Part shown: in pieces, positions 26,903 through 34,917 of the stretch | How positions within the stretch are numbered: position 1 is the first letter of the stretch | Layout: each line of letters opens with the position of its first letter | Source of the DNA: Candidatus Scalindua sp. | Lineage (GTDB): Bacteria > Planctomycetota > Brocadiia > Brocadiales > Scalinduaceae | Assembly: GCA_018670825.1 (NCBI GenBank) | Contig: JABHIW010000011.1 | Coordinates: 1-37,645, forward strand | Length of the DNA: 37,645 bases | Reading direction: 5' to 3' | Program-made: the position numbers and the translations under genes | Notes under the pieces: model-generated | The model's input: the letters and a program-made list of their open reading frames with translations, nothing else | Databases searched by the model: none | Told to the model about the DNA's origin: nothing

Positions 26903-26991
26903 CCTCTTTATGCATCTCCACTGTTTAACCAATTTAATGATTCAGTTCATAGTATAGCCGAGTAAAGAATTACAATCTTAAGAACACAATT

Positions 26992-27315
26992 ATGGTTGAA
27001 ATGAAAAAGATTATTGATGGATTTAAACATGCATTTGCAACTGAGGCAGCTAAATTTGTTGATAATGATATTATCTTAATTAGAAAATTAGCAGACTATG
27101 TAGTAAAGCGAAATATGTCCATGCCCGCTATTATGTTTCTTGAATCTGTTCGGCCCTTAAACTTTGTTGGCAGTCAGGCCATGGTTTTCTTTAAACCGAT
27201 ATTTTCACGTTTTTTTACTAGAGAAGAGTATGATAAACTGGCGACTATGTTAGAAAATAGGGAAGTCATAGACTTACTTATAAAAGAGATTGAGCAAAAG
27301 AGTGAGGCAAAATGA
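26992..27315 (+). CDS. Small conserved-looking helical protein, GlmL partner
   Basis: A 107-residue, mostly helical, soluble protein (MVEMKKIIDGFKHAFATEA...). The centre carries 'MPAIMFLESVRPLNFVGSQ' and 'MVFFKPIFSRFFTREEYDKLATMLENREVIDLLIKEIE', which reads like a conserved motif block. From memory, similar small proteins accompany GlmL-like genes elsewhere, but I cannot name a domain. Its TGA overlaps the ATG of the GlmL-family gene (ATGA), so the two are translationally coupled and probably bind each other (inference). An alternative start is the ATG at 27001. No signal peptide or membrane helix. Function unknown. Confidence 0.8.
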   Translation: MVEMKKIIDGFKHAFATEAAKFVDNDIILIRKLADYVVKRNMSMPAIMFLESVRPLNFVGSQAMVFFKPIFSRFFTREEYDKLATMLENREVIDLLIKEIEQKSEAK

Positions 27316-29111
27316 CTGAAAATTTCAATGTAATTGTTGCCACAGATTGTGGCAGTACGACAACGAAAGCAATACTTATCGAAAAAAAAGGTAATGAATA
27401 TAGACAAACTTTCAGGGGCGAAGCACCGACAACCGTTGAAGCCCCCTTTGAAGATGTAACAAGAGGTGTTCTCAATGCTTTTGCCGAGCTTGAAGAGTTG
27501 TCTGGTCGAAAGATACTGGATGGTGAAAAAATTATTACACCGGCAAAAGAGAATATAGGCGTTGATATTTATATATCAACAAGTAGTGCCGGAGGAGGAC
27601 TTCAAATGATGGTGGCCGGTGCGGTATTGACAATGTCTGCACAAAGTGCACAAAAGGCAGCTTTAGGTGCGGGAGCAATAGTCATGGATGTAATAGCCTC
27701 AAATGATAAACGTCTACCTCATGAGAAAATCGAGAGAATAAGAGATCTACGTCCGGATATGATACTGCTGTCGGGAGGAACTGACGGTGGAACAGTATCG
27801 CATGTTGTAGAGTTGGCAGAGTTTATTGGTGCAGCTAGTCCCAGACCACGACTGGGAATGACGTTTCAATTACCGGTTATATATGCCGGTAATAAAGACG
27901 CACGAGACAGGGTTAATGATGTATTGAAGGATAAGACCGCACTAAGAATAACGGACAACTTGCGGCCTAAGCTGGAGAGAGAAAATCTTGGCCCTGCAAG
28001 ACAGGAGATCCAGAATCTATTTTTAGAGCATGTCATGGCACATGCCCCGGGATATAAGAAGTTAATGACATGGACGGGCGTGCCCATAATGCCAACCCCA
28101 AGTGCGGTAGGTGAGATGATGCAGGCAATTGCCAGGAAAGAAAACATCAACGTAGTCGGTGTTGACATAGGAGGTGCGACTACAGATGTATTCTCGGTTT
28201 TCGGTGGGGTCTTCAATCGTACTGTCAGTGCCAACTTTGGAATGAGTTACAGCATATCAAATGTTATTGCTGAAACCGGTATTGAAAATATAATGAAATG
28301 GCTCCCTTTTGAATTAGAAGAAGCTGACATTCGCAACAGGATAAAAAACAAGATGATTCGCCCCACTACCATTCCTCAACTGCTGGAAGATCTGATACTT
28401 GAACACGCCATAGCAAGAGAGGCGTTAAGGCTCTCATTTGTGCAACATAAAGCGCTTGCTGTCGGATTAAAAGGGGTCCAGAAGCAGAAGGACATATCAG
28501 AATCATTTGATCGGGCCGCGGAAGAGGAAACACTTATTGAAATGAACAGGCTTGATCTTATCGTTGGGAGTGGTGGCGTTTTATCACACGCACCCAGAAG
28601 ATCTCAGGCGATGATGATGATGATTGACGCGTTTCAGCCTCATGGCGTTACCATGATAGCGGTAGACAGTATATTTATGATGCCACATCTTGGTGTGCTT
28701 TCTACGATTAACGAAAAAGCTGCGACAGAGGTATTTGAAAAAGATTGTTTAATCTATCTCGGACCATGTATTTCTTTAACAAATTCCGGAAAGCATGGAT
28801 CACATTGCCTGGACTGTGTAATTACCTATTCTGATGGAAATAAACGGAAAGAATCACTATTGTTTGGAGAGCTTAAGGTCTTTGAATTGGGAGAAAGAGA
28901 AAAGGCTGAGGTTGAAGTGACACCAGCCAAAAAATTTGATTTGGGAGAAGGAAAAGGCCAGAAAATAACAAAAGAGGTTACGGGTGGTGTAGTTGGTCTC
29001 GTTATCGATGCGCGCGGCAGACCATTCGATCTTCAAGAAGGCAAAGGAAAGGAACCGATGGATAAGGTGCTTTCGAAGTGGAATACAGCCTACGATGCAT
29101 ATCCTGAGTAA
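27312..29111 (+). CDS. GlmL/MutL-family ASKHA ATPase
   Basis: A 599-residue actin/hexokinase/Hsp70-fold protein of the GlmL (MutL) family. Phosphate-1 motif: DCGSTTTKA at residues 12-20; phosphate-2: VGVDIGGATTDVFSVF near 279-294; adenosine motif: IVGSGGVLSH near 416-425. 'ILLSGGTDGG' near 155 is also typical. In clostridia GlmL lies between the B12-dependent glutamate mutase genes glmS and glmE and is thought to act as a chaperone. No mutase subunit or methylaspartase is present here; the neighbours are membrane proteins, so the mutase name would mislead and no symbol is given. The C-terminal tail (from about 530, ELGEREKAEVEV) forms a small extra beta domain. It starts by ATGA overlap with the 107-residue gene. 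Confidence 0.88.
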   Translation: MTENFNVIVATDCGSTTTKAILIEKKGNEYRQTFRGEAPTTVEAPFEDVTRGVLNAFAELEELSGRKILDGEKIITPAKENIGVDIYISTSSAGGGLQMMVAGAVLTMSAQSAQKAALGAGAIVMDVIASNDKRLPHEKIERIRDLRPDMILLSGGTDGGTVSHVVELAEFIGAASPRPRLGMTFQLPVIYAGNKDARDRVNDVLKDKTALRITDNLRPKLERENLGPARQEIQNLFLEHVMAHAPGYKKLMTWTGVPIMPTPSAVGEMMQAIARKENINVVGVDIGGATTDVFSVFGGVFNRTVSANFGMSYSISNVIAETGIENIMKWLPFELEEADIRNRIKNKMIRPTTIPQLLEDLILEHAIAREALRLSFVQHKALAVGLKGVQKQKDISESFDRAAEEETLIEMNRLDLIVGSGGVLSHAPRRSQAMMMMIDAFQPHGVTMIAVDSIFMMPHLGVLSTINEKAATEVFEKDCLIYLGPCISLTNSGKHGSHCLDCVITYSDGNKRKESLLFGELKVFELGEREKAEVEVTPAKKFDLGEGKGQKITKEVTGGVVGLVIDARGRPFDLQEGKGKEPMDKVLSKWNTAYDAYPE

Positions 29112-29196
29112 ATCAGAAGGTTTGAACCTAAACATTTCGGTTCAGGCTATAACCCTTAAACTGTATTGATTAACTAAACAATAGCAAATCATAAAA

Positions 29197-30339
29197 ATGA
29201 CACACGCATACACGCCAGGCTTAAGACTGGCTCAAAAATTACAAATAAGAAAAAGTAGAAACCTTCCACTTCCCGGAGATGTGATAGTAAAAAAGGGGGA
29301 TATGGTGAAATCCGGTGACATTGTTGCCAGGACAAATCTGCCTGGTAAAGTCCACTCTGTAAATGTAATAAATCGACTTGCTATCTTACCGAACGATTTA
29401 CGGAAAAATATGTTAAAAAAAGAGGGTGATAGTGTCGTAAAAGATGAAACGATAGCAGAAACCAAGCCATTTATAAAAATGTTCAAATCTATCTGCCTCT
29501 CCCCTATCACCGGCATTATTGAAACTGTTTCAGATATTACGGGGCAGGTTTTATTAAGAGAACCCCCTAAACCTGTCCAGATAAGTGCATATATAGATGG
29601 CAAGGTAGTAGAAACAATTGAAAATGAAGGTGTTGTGATAGAAACGAATGCTACTTTTGTTCAAGGTATTTTCGGTATTGGAGGTGAAACGACCGGTGAG
29701 TTACAGATAATAGTTAATTCCCCTGATGATATTGTAAAACCTGAGGACATAAAAGAAACTCACAGAGGTAAGATAATAGCTGGCGGTTCAATCATCTATT
29801 CAGACGCTATCAAGAAGGCTCTGGAAACTGGTGTTAAAGGAATAGTTGTAGGAGGAATTCGTGATAAAGAAATTAATGAACTTCTTGGCTACGACTTAGG
29901 TGTTGCAATCACAGGATCAGAAGATATTAATATAACCATTATTATTACTGAAGGATTTGGTCAAATCAGGATGGCACAGAAGACATTCGATATCCTGAGC
30001 CAGAGAGAAGGGTCAGTTGCATCAATAAACGGTGCTACACAAATAAGGGCTGGCGTGGTCAGACCGGAAATCATAATACCCTATAGCAATGAAGACTCTT
30101 CCGATATTTCTGCTGAAAGCAAATCTCCTGCAGGTGAGGAATCTGCTGGGATTTCTATTGGTGATCAGGTCCGTATAATCAGAAATCCAAACTTCGGAAT
30201 GCTCGGTAATGTTAAATCCTTACCAAGTGAATTGCGAACAATAGAAACAGAAGCCAGGGCCAGAGTTTTAGAAGTTGAATTCCCTGATGGCAAAACTGCC
30301 ATTGTACCAAGGGCAAATATAGAAGCGATTAAGACGTAA
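29197..30339 (+). CDS. Barrel-sandwich and KOW domain protein
   Basis: A 380-residue soluble protein without signal peptide. The N-terminal half contains two lipoyl/biotinyl-like (barrel-sandwich hybrid) repeats: 'GDVIVKKGDMVKSGDIVARTNLPGKVHSVN' style around 28-60 and 'SPITGIIETVSDITGQVL' around 105-125. These resemble the N-termini of RnfC and NqrA, though no carboxylated or lipoylated lysine motif (MKM or DK) is seen. The middle (about 185-290: IIAGGSIIYSDAIKKALE, GIVVGGIRDKEINELLG) is an alpha/beta region. The last 60 residues (ISIGDQVRIIRNPNFGMLGNV) are a KOW/SH3-like domain as in NusG. It follows the GlmL-type gene after 85 bases. Function is unknown; a scaffolding part of a membrane complex is a guess from context. 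Confidence 0.75.
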   Translation: MTHAYTPGLRLAQKLQIRKSRNLPLPGDVIVKKGDMVKSGDIVARTNLPGKVHSVNVINRLAILPNDLRKNMLKKEGDSVVKDETIAETKPFIKMFKSICLSPITGIIETVSDITGQVLLREPPKPVQISAYIDGKVVETIENEGVVIETNATFVQGIFGIGGETTGELQIIVNSPDDIVKPEDIKETHRGKIIAGGSIIYSDAIKKALETGVKGIVVGGIRDKEINELLGYDLGVAITGSEDINITIIITEGFGQIRMAQKTFDILSQREGSVASINGATQIRAGVVRPEIIIPYSNEDSSDISAESKSPAGEESAGISIGDQVRIIRNPNFGMLGNVKSLPSELRTIETEARARVLEVEFPDGKTAIVPRANIEAIKT

Positions 30340-30365
30340 AAAAAAATTAAGGTATTAACGAATCA

Positions 30366-30451
30366 GTGTAGGGGCAAACCTATGTGTTTACCCTCTTTTT
30401 CTTTGTGTTCATCAGGATTATCAGGGCAAACACATAGGTTTGCCCCTACAC
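30366..30451. repeat. Long inverted repeat (MITE-like) before a start codon
   Basis: An arm of about 28 bases beginning GTGTAGGGGCAAACC (30366) is repeated in reverse complement with one mismatch, ending in GGTTTGCCCCTACAC (30451), around a loop of about 30 bases. The 86-base element ends only 14 bases before the ATG of the DUF6754 gene. Similar GTAGGGGC-ended palindromes are common dispersed repeats in environmental bacterial genomes (from memory). In RNA it would form a strong hairpin next to the ribosome site. One reading frame crosses it into the gene, producing a spurious N-terminal extension. Confidence 0.75.
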
Positions 30452-30465
30452 AAAATTCAAAAATC

Positions 30466-31674
30466 ATGAACAGAATATTATTTACATTCGTATTATCTAT
30501 ATTAATTCTTTCATACACCTCTACTGCATTTGCAGTTAGAGGAAACAGGCTCATTCCGCCAAAAACTTTTCTGGCTTTTGATACTCCGAATGACAGCGGC
30601 AAGAGTATAACTATCAGGTGGTCCGCTTCTTCAAGTGAATCAGAGGATGTTGAATATGTGGTATATGCATCTGCTAAAAAAAATGGGCCTTTTAGAACTG
30701 AAGTTCTGCGCATCAGTTCCAATACCATGTATGAGGAAGGCACAGATTCTCGTTATCACCTTGTAGGTATAGAACCTGATAAATTCTTCAAGAAAAGAGC
30801 TTCTGATAAAGATGGCAATGGTGAGTATTTCTTTAAGCTTGTTATGTCAAATTCTGATAGTGCGAGTGTAGGAGTGATCGCATCCGCCACACCAAAGGGA
30901 AACTTGTTTAACTGGTCTAGATTGAATAATTTTATAATAATGATCATCTTTTCCATTTTGATATTATGCTGTATCAAACATGCGAAAAGAGCTCCAAGCC
31001 TGTTTATCAGAAAAATAAAGGGATTAGATGCAATAGACGATGCGTTAGGAAGGGCTACAGAGATGGGTAAGCCAGCACTATTTGTCCATGGTCTTAACGA
31101 TATGGACAGCATCTCTACAATTGCTGCTATTAATATACTTGGAAGGATTGCATTAAGGGTTGCGGAATATGACACTCCACTCAAGGTATCAAACATTTAT
31201 CCAATAGTTTTGTCCGTAAGTCAGGAAGTTGTTAAAGAATCATATTTAGAGGCAGGAAGACCTGACGCATATGTCCAGGATAATGTGTTTTTAGCGGCTT
31301 CAGAACAATTTCCTTATGTGGTCGCGTTGAGTGGTATAATGACCCGTGAGAAACCAGCAGCAAATTTCTTTGTAGGGTATTTTTATGCAGAATCTCTGAT
31401 TCTTTCTGAAACAGGCGCCGCCACAGGGGCTATCCAGATTGCGGCGACAGACGCCTTTACCCAATTACCGTTCTTTATAACAACGTGTGATTATACCCTT
31501 ATGGGTGAAGAACTGTACGCGGCAAGCGCCTATTTATCAAGAGAGCCATTACTTCTGGGTAGTTTGCGTGCACAGGACATAGCCAAGGGAATTCTTATCG
31601 GTGTGATAGTATTTGGAGCATTTCTTGCGACATGTGGAGTTCACTTCATTAGTTTAATCTTTAAACCCGGTTGA
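30466..31674 (+). CDS. DUF6754-type membrane protein with FN3-like domain
   Basis: The ATG at 30466 gives 402 residues. Signal peptide at 1-23 (MNRILFTFVLSILILSYTST); an upstream in-frame methionine inside the inverted repeat is rejected. Residues about 28-142 look like a fibronectin type III-like beta domain (PPKTFLAFDTPNDSGKSITIRW...). A membrane helix lies at about 153-172. The conserved domain follows (about 180-370) with 'GLDAIDDALGRATEMGKPALFVHGL', 'SQEVVKESYLEAGRPDAY', 'GIMTREKPAANFFVGYFYAESLIL' and 'CDYTLMGEELYAASAYLSREPLLLGSLR'; I recall this as DUF6754. A second helix closes the protein at about 375-400. No catalytic motif is recognised. It probably forms the core of a membrane complex with the three genes that follow (inference). 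No clear ribosome site is seen. Confidence 0.78.
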   Translation: MNRILFTFVLSILILSYTSTAFAVRGNRLIPPKTFLAFDTPNDSGKSITIRWSASSSESEDVEYVVYASAKKNGPFRTEVLRISSNTMYEEGTDSRYHLVGIEPDKFFKKRASDKDGNGEYFFKLVMSNSDSASVGVIASATPKGNLFNWSRLNNFIIMIIFSILILCCIKHAKRAPSLFIRKIKGLDAIDDALGRATEMGKPALFVHGLNDMDSISTIAAINILGRIALRVAEYDTPLKVSNIYPIVLSVSQEVVKESYLEAGRPDAYVQDNVFLAASEQFPYVVALSGIMTREKPAANFFVGYFYAESLILSETGAATGAIQIAATDAFTQLPFFITTCDYTLMGEELYAASAYLSREPLLLGSLRAQDIAKGILIGVIVFGAFLATCGVHFISLIFKPG

Positions 31675-31761
31675 ACAACCATTAGCGGAAGGCTTGTATA
31701 AGGCAGATGTGGATATCTCCTGGTTCCCATTAAATAAATCTATGAAAGGAATGCTGACTGA

Positions 31762-32415
31762 ATGAATTTTCTTAAGAGAACAGTGCCGATGTCAATTGCA
31801 TTTGTCATGGGCATATTGATGGCTTTTCAATACTATGTACCTCATGAAGCATCACAAAACCTTTTAAAGGTCGTAACCAAATGGGGAATGATAATCTCAG
31901 GATTTGCTATGTTCATAGGAGCTTACAGTCTGTTTCATATGCACTGGAACAGGATTAAGCAGAAGGTGTCCGGATGGGGTTATAGCATATTTGTGTTCTT
32001 TGGGGCGGGAATAACCATCATCTTTGGTCTCTATAATGGGGGTGAATTTTTTTGGGATGATAAGCAGGCAGGTACAATGTTTGACTGGATATTTGATTAT
32101 GTACAGGTACCTGCTGCTTCTACAATCTTTTCTATCCTTGCATTTTTTATGGCGTCTGCTGCATACAGGACCTTCAGGGCCAGGAATAAAGAGGCTACAA
32201 TCCTGCTGATATCTGCCATAATAGTAATGCTCGGCCGCGTTCCGATAGGCACCATGATATCACAATACATCCCGATAGCCGCTGACTGGATAATGTCAGT
32301 GCCAAATCTGGCGGCTAAAAGGGCTATTTTAATAGGAGTGTCTATAGGTGTTATTGCGACCTCAATAAAGATAATTTTTGGGATTGAAAGGGCTTATCTT
32401 GGTGGTGGTGATTGA
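31762..32415 (+). CDS. Six-helix membrane protein of the GlmL-type cluster
   Basis: A 217-residue protein with about six membrane helices: residues 9-25, 40-60, 72-93, 115-135, 144-165 and 188-205. The loop between helices 3 and 4 carries 'GGEFFWDDKQAGTMFDWIFDYV', which is polar and aromatic and likely faces the extracytoplasmic side. No Pfam-type family can be named from sequence. GAAAGGAATG precedes the ATG. Its 3' end overlaps the next gene (TGATG), so the two products are made together. Function unknown. Confidence 0.75.
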   Translation: MNFLKRTVPMSIAFVMGILMAFQYYVPHEASQNLLKVVTKWGMIISGFAMFIGAYSLFHMHWNRIKQKVSGWGYSIFVFFGAGITIIFGLYNGGEFFWDDKQAGTMFDWIFDYVQVPAASTIFSILAFFMASAAYRTFRARNKEATILLISAIIVMLGRVPIGTMISQYIPIAADWIMSVPNLAAKRAILIGVSIGVIATSIKIIFGIERAYLGGGD

Positions 32416-33224
32416 TGGATAAATTACTCAAAATTGACAGACGCATAATATTTGTATTTGTTGCATTGGCAGTAACAATCCCCTTACTCTTCAGGTTTAA
32501 GATGGCTGTGCCTCCAACAAGACACGTTATAAGTATGTATGACAAAATTAATGCTCTTTCTGAAGGTTCTCATGTACTCATATCATTTGATTATGACCCA
32601 TCATCGAAAGAGGAACTTCAGCCAATGGCAGTGGCCCTGCTACACCACTGTTTTAAGAAGAACATTAAGGTTATTGGTATGACACTTTACCCTGCTGGTA
32701 CGGGCCTGGCAGAAAAGGCAATCAAGCAAATCGGTAAAGAGTATGGAAAGAAGAGTGGAGAAGACTACGTCTTTCTGGGATTTAAGGCAGGGAGTTCTCT
32801 GGTAATAATGAATATGGGTGAAGATATCTACACGGCATTTCAAAAGGATTTTTATGGTAAAAAAACTGTCGGCATGGAGGCCCTTAAAGGAGTCAGTTCA
32901 TTACGGGACATTGATTACGCTGTTAATCTTACGGCTGGTGGAATCTATGAGGCCTGGATAGTGTATGGCAGAGAAAAATATAATTTTGATCTGGGAGTGG
33001 GCTGTACTGCCGTAATGGGGCCTGAGATGTATCCGTTTATTCAGTCTAATCAACTGACTGGATTTCTGGGTGGATTAAAAGGCGCGGCAGAATATGAGAC
33101 ACTGATAGATCACAAAGATAGAGCTGCTGCCGGTATGTCACCGCAGAGTGTGGTCCATGTACTGGTAGTCTGCTTTATACTCTTTGGGAACTTTCTATAC
33201 TTTAAATCAGGCAGACAGAAATAG
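32415..33224 (+). CDS. Membrane-anchored alpha/beta protein of the cluster
   Basis: The ATG at 32415 overlaps the previous stop; a TTG one codon earlier is also possible. The product of 269 residues has membrane helices at both ends (about 10-28 and 241-260) and a central soluble domain. That domain contains 'SEGSHVLISFDYDPSSKEELQPMAVALLHHCFKKNIKVIGMTLYPAG' and 'EDYVFLGFKAGSSLVIMNMGEDI', alternating strands and helices suggestive of a Rossmann-like fold, but without a nucleotide-binding loop. 'VGCTAVMGPEMYPFIQSNQLTGFLGGLKGAAEYE' near residues 195-230 looks strongly conserved. I do not know the family. It lies in a tight operon: the next gene begins after three bases. Confidence 0.75.
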   Translation: MDKLLKIDRRIIFVFVALAVTIPLLFRFKMAVPPTRHVISMYDKINALSEGSHVLISFDYDPSSKEELQPMAVALLHHCFKKNIKVIGMTLYPAGTGLAEKAIKQIGKEYGKKSGEDYVFLGFKAGSSLVIMNMGEDIYTAFQKDFYGKKTVGMEALKGVSSLRDIDYAVNLTAGGIYEAWIVYGREKYNFDLGVGCTAVMGPEMYPFIQSNQLTGFLGGLKGAAEYETLIDHKDRAAAGMSPQSVVHVLVVCFILFGNFLYFKSGRQK

Positions 33225-33227
33225 ACG

Positions 33228-33968
33228 ATGAATAAAAGCAGAGACATTTATATTCTTTTTTTCATATTGATAGCATTCTTTATTGTAAGCGTAGTTTATC
33301 TATCCTTTGGTTGGCTTGATATCTGGGGAGATGGGCTGGGTATAATTACGGCTGCGGCAGTAACACTTGCCATGTATAGCTTTCTTTATAAGGATAATCC
33401 TGTATTTAAGATTGCAGAAAACCTCTTTGTGGGGGTTGCCATGGGATACTCAATCATCATTGTGTGGTTTAATATCCTAAAACCTGATGTCTTTGAAGCC
33501 TTAATAGTGCCTGTGTTCAAGGATACCGGTAAAGCTCCTCAGTATACGGTCATCGTCCCCACGTTACTTGGTTTATTCATGTTCTTAAGGTTTTCATCTA
33601 AACTGTCATGGCTCAGCAGATGGTCATTCGCGTTCATCGTAGGAATGGGGGCAGGAATTGCTATTCCAAATTTTATAAACGCCATACTGTTGAGGCAACT
33701 TGAACCTATGTTTGCACCATTATATACAGGAAGTTTCTGGGGAACAATAAACACACTACTGGTTCTTATTGGTGTCGTGTCAGTCCTTTTCTATTTCTTC
33801 TTTTCTCTGGAGCACAAAGGTGTAATTGGAGGTGTTTCGGTGATAGGTATCTGGTTTCTTATGATCGCCTTTGGCGCTTCTTTCGGCTATACGGTAATGG
33901 CGAGAATGTCACTTCTCATAGGACGCATGCAGTTCTTACTAAAAGACTGGCTTGGGATAATACAGTAG
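33228..33968 (+). CDS. Seven- or eight-helix membrane protein, last of cluster
   Basis: A 246-residue integral membrane protein with about seven or eight helices (residues 8-30, 37-53, 62-85, 104-122, 133-155, 172-192, 198-220). A conserved-looking cytoplasmic/loop element is 'YKDNPVFKIAENLFVGVAMGYSIIIVWFNILKPD' near 54-88, and 'IVGMGAGIAIPNFINAIL' at about 137-154. No enzymatic motif is visible. It ends the rightward cluster; the DUF4197 gene converges from the right with 68 bases between and no obvious terminator. Function unknown; a channel or anchor in the cluster's complex is a guess. Confidence 0.75.
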   Translation: MNKSRDIYILFFILIAFFIVSVVYLSFGWLDIWGDGLGIITAAAVTLAMYSFLYKDNPVFKIAENLFVGVAMGYSIIIVWFNILKPDVFEALIVPVFKDTGKAPQYTVIVPTLLGLFMFLRFSSKLSWLSRWSFAFIVGMGAGIAIPNFINAILLRQLEPMFAPLYTGSFWGTINTLLVLIGVVSVLFYFFFSLEHKGVIGGVSVIGIWFLMIAFGASFGYTVMARMSLLIGRMQFLLKDWLGIIQ

Positions 33969-34036
33969 ATAAGCGTCCTCACCTTCTTTTCTGATAAAGA
34001 CATTGAATTGTTTTTTCGGTTTTAGCAGATCTATAT

Positions 34037-34768
34037 TTAGTTCACTGCTTTTTTAAATACTTTTTCCAGGAGTTCTGTAACTCTTGCTTTAGGATCAGTC
34101 CTTATCTTCTTTTCCTCTTCTCCTATCATATAAAATAATCCTTCCAAAGCTTTGTTTGTTACGTAATCATCAAGATTGAGCGTTCCTGCCTTTACAAATG
34201 GTAAAGATGAGAACTTGCTTAGCATATCTTTATAATAACGTGTAGCACCAACCTCGTTCACACTGGATGAAATTATTGGATTGAAGGCATCATAGAGTTT
34301 CTCACTCGCTTTTGTCTTAAAATATTCAGTCGCAGCAGTTTTATTGCCATTCAGTATTTTTTTGGCATCGTCGAATGTCATCTCCTTTATTGCATCTATA
34401 AAAATTGATTTTGCTTGAGGAGCGGCCTTTTCCGCTGCACGGTTCATACTGACAATAAAATCATCTACCGGTTTGTTATATCCGATTTTGCGTAGTCCAT
34501 CTGTAACCATTTTAAATTTTTCAGGTATGAGAATCTTAATTGCCTGATTAGCCAGGTATCCATCAAGTTCTGAAACTGATTTTACTGCATTATCTGTTCC
34601 TACTGAAATTGCTTCCTTTAGAGCAGTTACGATTGTACTTTCATTAATACTTTCCTGCTTCGAACTGCTAAATAATTTCTTGAGCCCGTCAAACAAGCCT
34701 GCCTGGCAAACATGCATAGAGGAAATCTGCACAAATATAATTGCCATGATAATTATTGCTTTTCTCAA
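34037..34768 (-). CDS. DUF4197 family exported protein
   Basis: A 243-residue protein with signal peptide (AIIIMAIIFVQISSMHVCQA, cleavage near residue 22). The mature part matches the DUF4197 pattern well: 'GTDNAVKSVSELDGYLAN', 'DFIVSMNRAAEKAAPQAKSIFIDAI', 'MTFDDAKKILNG', 'AATEYFKTKASEKLYDAF' and the closing 'YVTNKALEGLFYMIGEEEKKIRTDP' and LLEKVF. The family is helical, periplasmic and without assigned function. The start is TTG at 34766-34768, backed by a strong AGGAGGG site six to seven bases upstream. It is transcribed alone, convergent to the GlmL-type cluster; the PKD gene upstream ends in its own terminator. Confidence 0.88.
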   Translation of the reverse strand: MRKAIIIMAIIFVQISSMHVCQAGLFDGLKKLFSSSKQESINESTIVTALKEAISVGTDNAVKSVSELDGYLANQAIKILIPEKFKMVTDGLRKIGYNKPVDDFIVSMNRAAEKAAPQAKSIFIDAIKEMTFDDAKKILNGNKTAATEYFKTKASEKLYDAFNPIISSSVNEVGATRYYKDMLSKFSSLPFVKAGTLNLDDYVTNKALEGLFYMIGEEEKKIRTDPKARVTELLEKVFKKAVN

Positions 34769-34852
34769 TTCCTGCCCTCCTTTGGCATCAGGTCATAGGA
34801 ATTCAACTAGTAAATACTAATTAAATTTTTAAATTGGTAAGCCTTGAAATAA

Positions 34853-34899
34853 AAACAGGAAAGAAGCGGAGAAATACTTCCTCCCCCTCTTTCCTGTTT
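34853..34899 (-). terminator. Rho-independent terminator after the PKD gene
   Basis: On the minus strand AAACAGGAAAGA (34899-34888) pairs perfectly with TCTTTCCTGTTT (34864-34853) around a 23-base loop, followed by TTATTT. It starts 19 bases after the stop of the PKD-repeat gene and separates it from the DUF4197 gene. Confidence 0.7.
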
Positions 34900-34917
34900 A
34901 AAATTACTAATTACTTA

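Larger units (their letters stand above)
26485..26991. other. Divergent regulatory region, about 500 bases
   Basis: This gene-free stretch separates the leftward TonB/kinase operon from the rightward GlmL-type cluster. It contains a 17-base palindrome (26589-26605), two 11-base words in opposite orientation (26540-26550, 26892-26902) and a promoter candidate for the rightward genes (26837-26865). No coding frame with protein-like composition was found on either strand, and no RNA gene or cobalamin riboswitch core was recognised. Confidence 0.6.

Noticed and set aside
26774..26965. Possible small gene upstream of the GlmL-type cluster
   Set aside because: The frame overlaps the promoter candidate, has low-complexity composition and no ribosome site.
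26485..26991. Cobalamin riboswitch before the TonB receptor
   Set aside because: No B12-box-like core (GCCACTG type) or supporting stems were seen on the relevant strand.
30382..30465. N-terminal extension of the DUF6754 gene starting at 30382
   Set aside because: It is translated from the inverted repeat and precedes a clean signal peptide starting at 30466.
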